Source of the DNA: Crossaster papposus
Lineage: Eukaryota > Echinodermata > Asteroidea > Velatida > Solasteridae
Direction: 5' to 3'
DNA length: 64,000 bases
NCBI GenBank assembly: GCA_037893245.1
Contig: JBAIAA010000261.1
Coordinates: forward strand, 620,001 to 684,000
Below the pieces are notes generated by a model. The model was not told where the DNA came from. It did not search any database and saw nothing but the letters and a program-made list of their open reading frames with translations. The translations under genes and the position numbers were made by a program. How positions within the stretch are numbered: the stretch's first letter is position 1; each line of letters starts with the position of its first letter. This document shows positions 28,264 through 39,587 of the stretch, piece by piece.

Positions 28264-28540
28264 TTTGGGGATTGCAAGTATTCATACAAAACGTCCCCAA
28301 TCTTGTAGAAAAACTACGATGTTTTATTCGACTAAACTCCTACAATGAATCACCGGACAAAACGCGAAGAACTCGAGAGAAACAAGATGGCGAACGGCAT
28401 GGCTTTTGGAACCTAAAAGGTCAATGGTGGAACAACAGAAAACCGTCTACCAGCGATCCATGAAAGACGGACGCTGATTGGTAATACAAAATCACGTGAC
28501 ATTGTTTACATGTCAAATGCCACCTGGGGTGGTCACCACA
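28264..28540 (-). mobile_element. Gypsy LTR (3' LTR, minus-strand element)
   Basis: The 277-bp LTR is nearly identical to 35172-35451. On the minus strand it starts TGTGGTGACC, next to a purine-rich tract GGGGAGGGCTAA (28541-28552), and ends CCCCAAA. It differs from the other LTR by a few substitutions and a short indel (gcttttggaacctaaaagg against gcttttagaaccagctaaaa), so insertion is young. Confidence 0.9.
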
Positions 28541-28603
28541 TTAGCCCTCCCCAGAGAGCTTCTGCATAAGGAAGTGAACGAAACAATGAAATATATACAA
28601 TGT

Positions 28604-28963
28604 TCAATCACAGTCAAATTGAGTAAGGTGTAACGGCCAGTGAACGTGACGTCCTGAATGAGTTATCCGCTCACTTGCGGTGTCCTGGTCAGCTGGTGCA
28701 GTTAATGCAGGTGTAACCGGCACAGTTCGTCGAGGTGGCATCGGCGGTTGCGACATGGGCGGTTGCGACACGGGCGGTTGCAGCAATGCGGTCGAGGGAT
28801 CCGTTTCAAGATAGGCGACTTTCAATCTATCTACACTCACAGTGTCGCTCTTGTCTTTGATGTCCAACGTGTAGTATTTGTCCGCTCGCGTCAATATACG
28901 ATAGGGGCCCTTGTACGGAGGCTCGAGTGGCCGCATCACATGATCACACCGGACGAAAACGTG
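28604..28963 (-). pseudogene. Gypsy integrase C-terminal part
   Basis: The minus-strand frame FVRCDHVMRPLEPPYKGPYR continues with a VDRLKVAYLE-like segment. This is the C-terminal tail typical of Ty3/Gypsy integrases. It is separated from the integrase core by the foldback element inserted at 28970-31633. Confidence 0.85.
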
Positions 28964-28994
28964 CGTACATATGGAACGCCAAAGAGGCATTTAA

Positions 28995-29465
28995 TGTGAT
29001 CATCGAATCGGTGATATACTTTCACGATCGGTGATGGACTTTTGTAATCGAGTGATGGTCTTTTGTTCGCGATCGGTGATCAACCTTTGCGAGCGGTGAT
29101 GAACTTTTCCGATCGGTGATGAATTTTGCGATCGGTGATGAACTTTTGCGAGCGGTGATGAACTTTTGCGAGCGGTGATGAACTTTTGTGAGCGGTGATG
29201 AATTTTGCGATCGGTGATGAATTTTGCGATCGGTGGTCAACTTTTGCGACCGGTGGTCAACTTTTGCGATCGGTGATGAACTTTGCGATCGGTGATCAAC
29301 TTTTGCGATCAGTGGTCAACTTTTGCGAGCGGTGATGAACTTTTGCGAGCGGTGACGAACTTTGGCGACCGGTGATCAAATTTTGCGAGCGGTGACGAAC
29401 GTTTGCGATCGGTGATCAAATTTTGCGAGCGGTGATGAACTTTTGCGATCGGTGATGAACATTTC
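28995..29465. repeat. Foldback left arm minisatellite
   Basis: About 20 units of gatcggtgatgaacttttgc and variants (gag/gat/gac, caac/gaac) are arranged head to tail. It is inverted relative to 31130-31600. Confidence 0.9.
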
Positions 29466-31129
29466 CTTCCCCAAAATCAGTACAACTGCTTGTATTTTAA
29501 TCCTAGACAATTCCTTCTTCCAAGTTCATATCTTTTCCTGCCTAACCACATATACAAAATCTCCAACTTTTCATATTACTTATTAGTATTTGCTTCTCTT
29601 TTTTCAAGGTAGCCAAGACACAACCTTAACAAATTACGAGTAAATACTGCAAATCTAAAGCATTTACTAATAATAACAAATACTTTCCATGCAGTCAAAT
29701 CTTTTGCTTCATTTTTATTCATACAGATTCCAGTATTGAGTTGGGGGGCAGTGAGTATAATGGTGATTACTTTAGCAGAGGATTGGAATGTGGTTGACCC
29801 TGCGGCTCTAGTACTTGGTTGTATCATGGAGGAATTATTCATCCATGGTTGTATGTACATGTACAATGTACATAGAAATACTGTTGAAGGCTGATGCAAC
29901 CGTACGGAGCATTAATTTTCAAATGAAATTAAATAAACCGGGTATTAAATTGATTGAAATTATGTTTAAATTCGCCGGGAAAACCTAGGCTATATTAACA
30001 TTAAACGGGTATCAAGAGTTGGAAAGCAATCAGTCGAAATATATGCGCGTTGGCATTTCCAAACATTTCCAAACAAGTTATGTCGTTACGAAGAAATATT
30101 TGATTAATTCACTGATCTTGGGTATTCTTTTTATTAATAAAGCTTTCATTTTGGTTTACATTGGCCATTTACATTAACACGTATACTACAATATCTAATC
30201 TAGTCTACTTTGCTAACTCTACAGGATATATAAATCACAACACCTTCTTTTGGACTGTATACTGATATTAAAGATGGACTACAACGAAAACTCACACATT
30301 AAATTTATTATCGGACCTTGTTTATGTTGTGTTCAGGTAATACTTTATTGTTACGGTCATGTTTTTCTCTAAATAATTTTGTTGCAATTTGACCGAAAAA
30401 ATTAGACCGCGATTCTTCGATTTTGAAATTTTCCGCCCTGTACTGGTTCCCGGCAAAGATCCACTGAAAACCACAATGAAATCCACGATATAGTACCAGC
30501 GGACTTGTAAACCAGCGAAAAGTGATGACGTACTACCCATGAAAACGCATACATGGTGGCCCTGAAGGGACTCCGCAGATCGCGAATATTGACGTCAAAT
30601 TTGACGTCGATATTCACGACTTTCCCCAAAAAGTCGCGAATATTGACGTCAAATTTGACGTCAATATTCGCGATCTGCGGAGTCCCTTCAGGGCCACCAT
30701 ATGTATGCGTTTTCATGGGTAGTACGTCACACACAAAGTATGAATTATTCATGAGTTAAGGGCTTTTGCTGAAACTGAGTTTATCTGGGTCGTAGAACGC
30801 CGATCAATTTTGTTGTTTTTTTGCATGAAGGAACAAGATTTATTGAATACTAATGATATATTAGTAATCATTATACATTTCTCGAACATAAAGCAGCAAC
30901 ACAGCCTTTATCATTATTCCGTTGTAGTCCATCTTTAAGTTGTATGGACATTGAAACAATTGTTCAATTTTGATTCAATCATAAATACATAAAACAGCTT
31001 ATCCGTTCCTATTGGACGAGCGGCCGTCAGAACCTTCGCTATCGTCAAATGCGTAATATGAGTCCGGTTTTCACACTACCCGAGGCACATTCTGTGCATC
31101 ATATTACACAGTCCATCTCATCATATAGC
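29466..31129. other. Foldback element centre, no gene recognised
   Basis: AT-rich sequence with no protein motif I recognise. It contains a pair of inverted 17-mers (aaagatggactacaacg at 30270-30286 and its complement at 30920-30936) around a large palindrome at 30525-30731, suggesting a further small element nested inside. Confidence 0.5.
30525..30731. repeat. ~200-bp near-perfect palindrome
   Basis: Two ~95-bp arms surround a short ccccaa centre near 30625. The outer arm begins tgacgtactacccatgaaaa, then includes tggccctgaagggactccgc and repeated aatattgacgtcaaatttgacgtc-type modules. It could extrude as a cruciform. The block next to its edge (cagggccaccat) also ends a palindrome at 44 kb. 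Confidence 0.9.
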
Positions 31130-31605
31130 GAAAGACCATCACCGATCGAGCTCCGTCAACAATCACGTAAGGTTCACCACTGCATGGTAGCAAAAGTTGA
31201 TCACCGATCACGCGCCCCTTCAACGATCGCGGGATAAATTCATTCACCCCTCGCAAAATGTCATCACCACGCGCAAAATTCCATCACCGATTGCAAAAGT
31301 TGATCACCGATAGCGAAAGTCCATCACCGATCGTGAATATGCAACACCTGTTACGCCCATCAGCGATCACGTGGAAAAGTTGATCACGCGCTCGCAAAAG
31401 TTGATCACGCGCTCGCAAAAGTTGATCACCGATCGCAAAATTCATCACCGATCGCAAAGTTCATCACCGCTCGCAAGAGTTCATCACCGCTCGCAAAAGG
31501 TTATCACCGCTCGCAAAGGTTGATCACCGATCGCGAACAAAAGACCATCACTCGATTACAAAAGTCCATCACCGATCGTGAAAGTACATCACCGATTCGA
31601 TGATC
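31130..31605. repeat. Foldback right arm minisatellite
   Basis: Units of the reverse complement (ttgatcaccgatcgcaaaag and variants) mirror the left arm; the last ~100 bp match it almost base for base. Confidence 0.9.
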
Positions 31606-31633
31606 ACATTAAATGCCTCTTTGGCGTTCCATA

Positions 31634-32735
31634 CGTACAAGACAACAAGTCCTTGTGAAACTGTGTGGTGCGGGTGTGTGGTCGTGTTGGTGGTGGTGCT
31701 ACTTGACGCATCACGCGTTTGAGGCGATGTACATAGTTTCCAGGGTCTAAACCGGCATCATTGACGGGTGCAACAAACTGCCCTGGTAGGCGCAGGGTAG
31801 TTCCAAACACGAGCTCTGCTGTCGAACACCCAATGTCCCGCTTGACGACTGTCCGTATGCCCAGTAGAACAAGATGAAGCGTTTCCGTCCACGCGGTGGG
31901 GTGGTCTTGCGCTTTGAGGGAAGCTTTCAACTGTCTGTGGAAAACGCTCAACCAGACCATTGGCGATGGGATGGTAAGCCGTTGTGCGAATGCGCTTAGT
32001 GCCGAGTAATGTCATCAAGGCGTTGAACAGTGCCGATTCGAATTGCCTGCCGCGGTCAGTCGTGATTGTCGATGGTGTACCAAACCTTGCAACCCAATTG
32101 CAGACAAACGCCCTGGCGACGGTTTCTGCAGTCATATCCGGGATTGGAATGGCTTCTGGCCACCGTGTAAAACGGTCGATGCACGTCAGCAAGTAGGACT
32201 TGCCGTTGGACAATGGAAGTGGGCCAACAATGTCAATATGGACGTGGTCGAACCGGGCGTCTGGGGTGATGAAGGTGCCCAGCGGCGTGAGGGTATGTCT
32301 GTGCACCTTAGATTTCTGGGACTTGATGCAGGTTTTAGCCCATGAACGAACATCGTGATTCATGTTGGGCCAAACAAAACGTGCACTGACCAGCTTGAGT
32401 GTGGCTCTGATTCCAGGATGCGACAGGGAATGCAGAGAGTCGAAAACTGCTCGTCGCATGACCCTGGGGACGAAAGGTCGAGGCGTTCCAGTGGCCATGT
32501 CACATGCAAGGGTGCCCTCACTAGCGACTAGCGGAATGTCTTGCAACTGAAGAACCGAATGCTGTTTGTGACGGAGTAAGTCCTCATCCTTGCGCTGCTG
32601 CTCGGCCATGACCTGGAAATCGATTGGAGATGATGACGTGGTAGAGAATGTGTTCAGGCTAATGCGTGACAACGCGTCAGCGACCTCGTTGTGTTTACCC
32701 TGAACATGTCGGATGTCGGTTGTGTACTGTGACAC
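31634..32735 (-). pseudogene. Gypsy RNase H end and integrase core
   Basis: Minus strand. Residues [21 protein letters not shown] close the RNase H/connection part. The integrase has a zinc region (HSLSHPGIRATL... then CIKSQ, where the usual second cysteine is serine) and the catalytic D in HIDIVGPLP, D in TTDRGRQFES and E in NGLVERF. A frameshift near 31960 moves the rest to another frame (WTETLHLVLLGIRTVVK, then SCTYGTP), where the foldback element interrupts it. Confidence 0.88.
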
Positions 32736-34237
32736 GTAGTCAAGCTGTCTGATCTCGCGGGGGGATATCGGTCCGAACTCGCAGCAAGTGCATGGGTCAG
32801 CGGTTTATGATCAGTCAAGACAGAAAAAGCGCGACCCTCGACGACATGACGGAAATGGCGAATGGCGAGATAGATTGCTAACAGTTCCCGGCCGAATGTG
32901 CTATATTTGGTCTCTGCAGGTTGCAGCTTTCGCAAGAAGAACGCGATGGGGTGCCAGTCACCATGCACCTTTTGCTGAAGGACTCCACCCACTGCGAAAT
33001 CGGAGGCATCGACCATTAAGCACAACTCTGCATCGTGTCGCGGATGGGACAACCGAGTTGCATTGACCAAAGCCAACTTGACGGCCTCGAAAGCAGCGAG
33101 CGCTGTGTCGTCCAATTCGATTGTTTTCTTGGGTTTTCCAGCAAGCAGGTCGGTGAGAGGTTGTGTCAAAGCAGCACAGTGGGGTACAAAACGGCGATAG
33201 AAGTTGACCAACCCAAGAAACTCTCGCAACTTCTTTGTCGAACCTGGGACAGGAAACCGCTGGATCGCTTCGACCTTCGTATCTGGTGGCCGAATTCCGT
33301 CCTGGTCGATCACGTGGCCTAGGAAGTGTAGTGACGAGACGCCAAATTCGCATTTAGCGGGGTTTACCACGATACCGTACTGATCAAGGCGCTCGAAAAG
33401 CGTACGAAGATGTGACTCGTGCTCCTCGTCGCTATGGCTGGCGATTAGTAAATCGTCGATGTAGGCATACACAAAATCCAATCCGCGCAACACCTGGTCG
33501 ATGAAACGCTGGAACGTCTGGGCGGCGTTCCTCAACCCGAAGGGCATTCGCACAAATTCGAACATGCCAAACGGCGTGGTGATGGCCGTTTTCGGAATGT
33601 CACTCAGCTCCATGGGGATTTGATGGTATGCTCTAATCAAATCCACCTTCGAGAATACAGTCCGGCCGTGCAGTGACGAAGTGATGTCGTGTACGTGTGG
33701 GATCGGATAGCGGTCAGGGACAGATGCATTGTTGAGAGCGCGGTAATCACCGCATGGTCTCCAATCACCTTGCGTTCCTTTCGGCACCATATGGAGAGGC
33801 GAAGACCAACTGCTATTAGAGGGACGGATAATGTTCATTTGTAGCATGTGGTCGAATGCAGCCTTGGCGATTTTCAATTTATCCGGTGCGAGGCGTCGTG
33901 GCCTGGCGGACACTGGTGGGCCTTTTGTTGGGATGTGGTGGGTGATATCGTGTTTGGGATTTGCGTCCCTGAAGCATGGTCGGGTGATGGCAGGGAACTG
34001 ACCCAAAATGGCCGTGTATCGAGTGTTCAGTGATGGGCCAACAAAAACCGGGCTGAGAACATTGGTGCTCGTTGCAATGCCTCGGACACTCAGACTAGTC
34101 GTGGAATCTATGAGTTTCCTGTCTTTCATGTCCACCAGCAACCCGAAATGGCGTAAGAAATCTGCTCCCAAAATTGCAACTGGTTTCATCGGCAATTGTG
34201 AAAATCCATCTGCATGCACGCCTAAGACCCAAATCAA
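32654..34237 (-). pseudogene. Gypsy reverse transcriptase and RNase H
   Basis: The 527-residue frame has [20 protein letters not shown] then the first catalytic region [11 protein letters not shown], the [15 protein letters not shown] motif, and the catalytic YIDDLLIAS. The RNase H part has [23 protein letters not shown] and LTDHKPLTH. It is open from the protease region to near 32760, where a frameshift leads into the integrase frame. The reverse transcriptase core itself looks intact. Confidence 0.92.
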
Positions 34238-34511
34238 TTGTCACAGAACGCTCACCGTATGTGTGAATTTGTGTCTTGTTGACTGCTTCGAGCACAAAAT
34301 CGCTTTGACGATATTGTCTATCGCGTGGCGTTGGAGGTACAATGCTGACCTCAGCACCGGTGTCCACCAGGAATCTGGCTGCTGTGAGTTTGTCGTACAC
34401 ATAGAAAAGGCGACATTGATTTGGTGTGCCAGTGGGGAAAGTCGCCCCTATCCGCTGGCTTGGTGGTTTCCCTGAGCCGTAGTGGGATTGCGATCGTGTG
34501 TGTAATTGCAT
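34095..34511 (-). pseudogene. Gypsy aspartic protease region
   Basis: The minus-strand frame contains ARFLVDTGAEVSIVPP, the retropepsin DTG active site followed by the expected hydrophobic segment. A frameshift near 34200-34240 separates it from the reverse transcriptase frame. Confidence 0.85.
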
Positions 34512-35171
34512 GGGTCCTTGCAGTTACGAGCCTTGTCCCCATACTTCCAATGGTACCAGCATGCACCTGTAGTATTCTCCCCTGATGCAGAAGCACTACG
34601 GTCACGTCGACCGCCATGCTGGCTATACTCGCGTCCACGACTCCTCGATCGACTGCGCTGGTATTGATCTTGGCGAACCAACATCTCCCTTTGAGTGGTT
34701 AGCTTTTCTACTTGGGCCTGGAGTAGTTGCATGTCTGATGTAGCGGGTGGCTTGACTGCAACCACAAATGGAGCAGGTGCTGAAACTGCGGCACAGGCTT
34801 GAGCAACGGGCGGCGAAACTTCGACAATCTTGTCTGCAAGCTTGGCAAGACTCACTGGTACGTTTGATGAGCTCTTCCTTTAGCTTGGTGTATGGGTGGT
34901 GGGCCGGTGGATTGATCAACAAGTCTCTGACTTCTTGAGCGATAGACGGTTGCAAGGAGGAGATGACGTACGAGTATTGGGTAATTTCCGATTTAATTCC
35001 CCGAGTGAGAAACTGCGCCTCGACTTGTGCGAACCATATCACCGGGTCATTGGGCCAGTACGGTGGAAGTTTCAAAGCCACTGCACTGACCAGCGGCGCT
35101 GCAGAGTCCGGGTTTAAAAGCTCCGACTTGGCGGCGGATGTGGAAGTCATCTCACGTATTTGGGTCACCAC
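34448..35171 (-). pseudogene. Gypsy gag with zinc-knuckle-like motif, frameshifted
   Basis: The first frame (35171 to about 34870) has LPPYWPNDPVIWFAQVEAQF, a typical Gypsy gag start, and LKEELIKRTSES. It then shifts to the frame ending at 34448, which has a coiled segment, an SRSRSRGRE basic run, and CWYHWKYGDKARNCKDPC, a zinc-knuckle-like motif. The two frames do not join without a shift. Confidence 0.85.
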
Positions 35172-35451
35172 TTTGGGGATTGCAAGTATTCATACAAAAC
35201 GTCCCCAATCTTGTAGAAAAACTACGATGTTTTATTCGACTAAACTCCTACAATGAATCACCGGACAAAACGCGAAGAACTCGAGAGAAACAAGATGGCG
35301 AACGGCATGGCTTTTAGAACCAGCTAAAAGGTCAATGGTGGAACAACAGAAAACCGTCTACCAGCGATCCATGAAAGACGGACGCTCATTGGTAATACAA
35401 AATCACGTGACATTGTTTACATGTCAAATGCCACCTGGGGTGGTCACCACA
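35172..35451 (-). mobile_element. Gypsy LTR (5' LTR)
   Basis: The 280-bp LTR is the partner of 28264-28540. It is followed on the minus strand by the primer-binding-like sequence (TGGTGACCC) at the gag side, and flanked at 35452-35455 by the GTGG duplication. Confidence 0.9.
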
Positions 35452-38195
35452 GTGGTGTTGACTAAGCAATTCAGGGGTAGGGACCTATGACTGAACACAT
35501 TGACCGACTCCCATATAGGACTCGTCACCCTGGCGAATTAAGCCGTTGAGCTAACTCCGGTTGGTATTTGAAGACTATAATTTAAATCCTTTAAAGATAA
35601 GATTGCGAAATTTCGCGCGTTAAAACTGCAAAAAAACAAACCATCGGCCAGGACGAGGACTCGAACCCAGGCGATGGAACCCCGCAAACGAGGAGCCTAA
35701 CCACTCGGCCATTGGACTACCAGTCGACATTGTTTCAAATCGATGTGACTTATGTTTGAAAACTGGAGTAATATAGCTCCAGTGTAGAATGAAGAAAAAA
35801 AAGTTATGTGGTGTTGACCAAGCATTCAGGGGATCGGACCCATGACTTTACTCATTGAACGACCACCCATATAGGACTCTTTTGGGTTCTAGGATTCCCG
35901 GCCCACCACACATCCTTCCCTGTCCATGTTCATGTAACCCGTAGGCCACGCAACCGTAAAGGGAGGACTGACGAGCGAGGCCCTAGCTCTTGCCGCTAAT
36001 GCAAGCAAACGAGCTCCGTCCCTATACTAAGGTGCGCACCTGAACTCCGCGGACAGTACCAGCCTGACGAATTAAGCCGCTGAGCTAACTCCGGTTGGTG
36101 AATGAAGACGATCAATTAATTCTTTTATAGATAAGATTGCGAAATCGCGCGCGTTAAAACTGGGGAAAGATGACGTCGGGCACAACGGGGACTCGAACCC
36201 AGGGGATGGAACCCCGCAGACGAGGAGCCTAACAACTCGGCCATTAGACTACCGGTCAACACTGTTTGAAATCGATGTGACTTAATAGGTTTGGAAGCTG
36301 GAGTAATAGCTCCATCCTACATGTACATCTGCTCAAAGAAAGAAGGAGAAACTGTGTTTTCAGGGTTTATGAGCCGCCCACGCATTAATTGTCCGAAAAT
36401 TCGACTTATTTTATGTCGATAGAGGGAGCGCCACACAAATAGAAGTCACCAGCAAAGCGCGGGCTCAAAGGAAACAACACAAAATCAGACAAACGGCGCT
36501 GTCTCGCGACACTCGAGAGTAGGGTGGCAATGTATATATTTTTCATTGGAAATTTAGAAATTTAAATAAAATTGTCTTGTTTGCATTGGGTAAGAATTTT
36601 TCAAAAAAAATCATCGGTCAACCAACCAAAAATTGAAAAGAATATGACATGCTGGTCGTCATGTTTCTGTAGTCCCTGAACACGTGAGAGTTCTAAGTAT
36701 TTTAATAAGATCGTGAAAGTATAGGCGTTTTAGCACTTAGGTCTATGTGAATTGATTTGCTCCGTTTCACCTAAAGGGCTCTGTGTTGAAACCCCGGTCA
36801 CTACGGATCGTACGAAATGTTGTCGTGGTAAGGCCTGGTCACAACGAACCCACGACGCATTTTGTTCCACGACACGACATAAAATTTGGGCAGATCGTGG
36901 GTCATCGGGGGTCGTCGCAAGACGGTCCTACGAAATTTTGAGCATCGTGGCATCGACGTACGTACATGTACGTACGGACGGGTAATGACGCCGTGATCAA
37001 GGCTAAAGAAAACTATGCATAGACAGTTCAAGAAATTTAAAAATCGTATTATTCTCTATTCCACATCTTGTGAAAGTCCAGGGTGGCATCGAAATGGATT
37101 TGGATTTAAAAATTACAAGTCGATTTGCAAGCGGGGTCCCCTACATTGTACGTTTACAAACATAACATTCAAATGTACGGTAACGTCGAGAGACACATCA
37201 GAGCCAACACACCCCGCTTGCGTACATTGACCGACTCCCATTATAGAACTCTTCACCCTGACAAATTAAGCCGTTGAGCTAACTCCGGTTGATATTTGAA
37301 GACTATAATTAAATTCTTTTAAAGATAAGATTGCGAAATTGCGCGCGTTAAAAATGCGGGAAAAAACAACATCGACCAGGACGAGGACTCGAACCCAGGC
37401 GATGGAACCCCGCAAACGAGGAGCCTAACCACTCGGCCATTCGACTACCGGTCAACGTTGTTTAAAATCGATGTGACTTATGTTTGAAAACTTGCGTAAT
37501 AGCTCCAGTGTAGAATGAAGTAACCCTTTTATTACTCCCCCCCTCTTTTTAAGTAAATCAAGAAAAGAACAGAACGTACGTCTGCATTGGTGGTAAGGGA
37601 AAAATAAAGAACAAAAAGTAAAGTGGTGTTGACTAAGCAATTCAGGGGTAGGGACCTATGACTGAACACATTGACCGAGTCCCATATAGGACTCATCACC
37701 CTGGCGAATTAAGCCGTTGAGCTAACTCCGGTTGGTATTTGAAGACTATAATTTAAATCCTTTAAAGATAAGATTGCGAAGTTTCGCGCGTTAAAACTGC
37801 AAAAAAACAAACCATCGGCCAGGACGAGGACTCGAACCCAGGCGATGGAACCCCGCAAACGAGGAGCCTAACCACTCGGCCATTGGACTACCAGTCGACA
37901 TTGTTTCAAATCGATGTGACTTATGTTTGAAAACTGGAGTAATATAGCTCCAGTGTAGAATGAAGAAAAAAAGTTATGTGGTGTTGACCAAGCATTCAGG
38001 GGATCGGACCCATGACTTTACTCATTGAACGACCACCCATATAGGACTCTTTTGGGTTCTAGGATTCCCGGCCCACCACACATCCTTCCCTGTCCATGTT
38101 CATGTAACCCGTAGGCCACGCAACCGTAAAGGGAGGACTGACGGAGCGAGGCCCTAGCTCTTGCCGCCTATGCAAGCAAACGAGCTCCGTCCCTA
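35452..38195 (-). repeat. tRNA-derived composite repeat array B
   Basis: This continues array A after the Gypsy insertion. tRNA-Ser-like cores lie at about 35650-35722, 36190-36260, 37380-37450 and 37825-37890. The ~1-kb block 36290-37240 is nearly identical to 25910-26869. Long stretches match array A base for base, showing a recent segmental duplication or unequal exchange. No genes are supported. Confidence 0.8.
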
Positions 38196-39587
38196 TGTAA
38201 ATGGGGGTGGGGGGTTGATATTCCCTTTTTATAGCCGGCTGAAAGGAGAAGGACAAAGGGAGCAGCAGTCAGGGATTATGTTGAAACAGCACTTTAATAA
38301 TTAAAATAAACAAATCAAATCTTTCTTCAAAAATTACAAGAAACTACTAGCAATTAACTTCTACAGCTAATTATACATCAAACTAAAGCAAAATCATGAA
38401 ATAAAATAAAATAAGATACAAATAAAAATAATGATTTTAACCTCAAAAGGAAAATAAAACAAAATCTCAATCAGCAAAAAAAACATAAGCTTCCTATTAA
38501 CAGTCCTAAAATAAGAAAAGAAAAACTAAACCTTCAAGAATGATAAGAATATTATAACTATATTCTGGTCTGTGGCCTGCTTCTGGCCCCAACTGGGTCC
38601 ACAAATCCAAACAAAGACTTTAATAGAAAACATAAAATATCTAAATGGTGGAAAAGTTACTTACAACTTTCCCAATAAACAATCCTGACTATGCCTAGCC
38701 TGGCACTTGCCTTCAGTTTAAACAAACAAAAAGGAAATGGTCAATTAACCTCTGTCACAGACATACTATCCCAGGCTAGCCTGGCTACTAGCTACTACTG
38801 AGCCCCAAGGTTCGGAGTTAATGACCTAACCATATGGTTCAGGAATGTCCGACCAGGGCTCAGGCCATAATGCAAGGGTCTGTCCTGGTCTGGACATGAT
38901 AACACATTGTATACAGTAAACTTTGTGAATAAAACTCAACAGAAATGAAAAAGATCCTCTTAAAAACTCACTGTCTTAGAAAAGTCAAACAAACAAAATC
39001 CAATACAAAACCTAATCTCTTAAGCCTGAACTTACAGGAAATCTACTTAATTATTCAAAATAGCCTTCGGTTAAAGGGGAAATTCCAGGAAAATAACATG
39101 AACTCTATTCCAAAATGGGACAAAATTGGGTCAGTGTGACCAGTTCCACACAGTATAAAATAAAGCAAAGGCTCGAAACCCTTCCCAATTTAAATATAGA
39201 AAAATCATTAAATTCTGATTTGAAAGTATAACAACAACCATAGTAAAACATTTTAAAGATTTCCAAATCACTGTATAAAAAATGTCATTATACAAATGCA
39301 GCAAAATTAAGGAAATTTCCTACCTGAAAGGAGAAGGACAAAGGGAGCAGCAGTCAGGGATTATGTTGAAACAGCACTGAGGTGCTGGGTCAATCACCCC
39401 AACTGCTTCACCCTCATGGCCAATGGGTCAGTCCACTCTCAGGCAGGGGGTGAAAAAGGCTATACAACTAATGTAAACTGAACATAAGGGCTGGATAATT
39501 CAACTAAAGTTTAAGAAAAACAAAAAAAGGAAAGGGGATGATCAAGAAAATTTAAAAAAGGAGCCAAGCAAAAGGGGACCCTTTACA
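38196..39587. mobile_element. 1.39-kb TG...CA insertion (possible solo LTR or non-autonomous LTR element)
   Basis: The insertion starts tgtaaatgggggtgggg and ends ggaccctttaca, flanked by CCTA on both sides (38192-38195 and 39588-39591). Related array units show the uninterrupted site (ccctatactaagg). Inside, a 55-bp direct repeat (starting ctgaaaggagaaggacaaag) occurs at 38240-38295 and 39325-39380. There is no open frame with a recognised motif. Confidence 0.7.

Larger units (their letters stand above)
28970..31633. mobile_element. Foldback element nested in the Gypsy integrase
   Basis: The 2664-bp insertion has inverted ends tatggaacgccaaagaggca and the reverse complement, and a perfect 6-bp target duplication CGTACA (28964-28969 and 31634-31639). 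Each arm is about 500 bp and consists mostly of ~21-bp minisatellite units of the type gatcggtgatgaacttttgc. No transposase is visible. Long arms made of short tandem repeats are the hallmark of foldback (FB)-type DNA elements. Confidence 0.85.
28264..35451 (-). mobile_element. Ty3/Gypsy LTR retrotransposon, disrupted
   Basis: A complete-length element on the minus strand. It has LTRs at 35172-35451 and 28264-28540, a primer-binding-like TGGTGACCC next to the 5' LTR, then gag, protease, reverse transcriptase, RNase H and integrase in order, a polypurine tract, and a GTGG target duplication. It carries frameshifts in gag, at protease/RT, at RNase H/integrase and inside the integrase. It also holds a nested foldback insertion in the integrase. 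It is not capable of making its own proteins. Confidence 0.92.

Noticed and set aside
31984..32550. Plus-strand frames across the Gypsy integrase
   Set aside because: Antisense shadows of the minus-strand integrase and reverse transcriptase.
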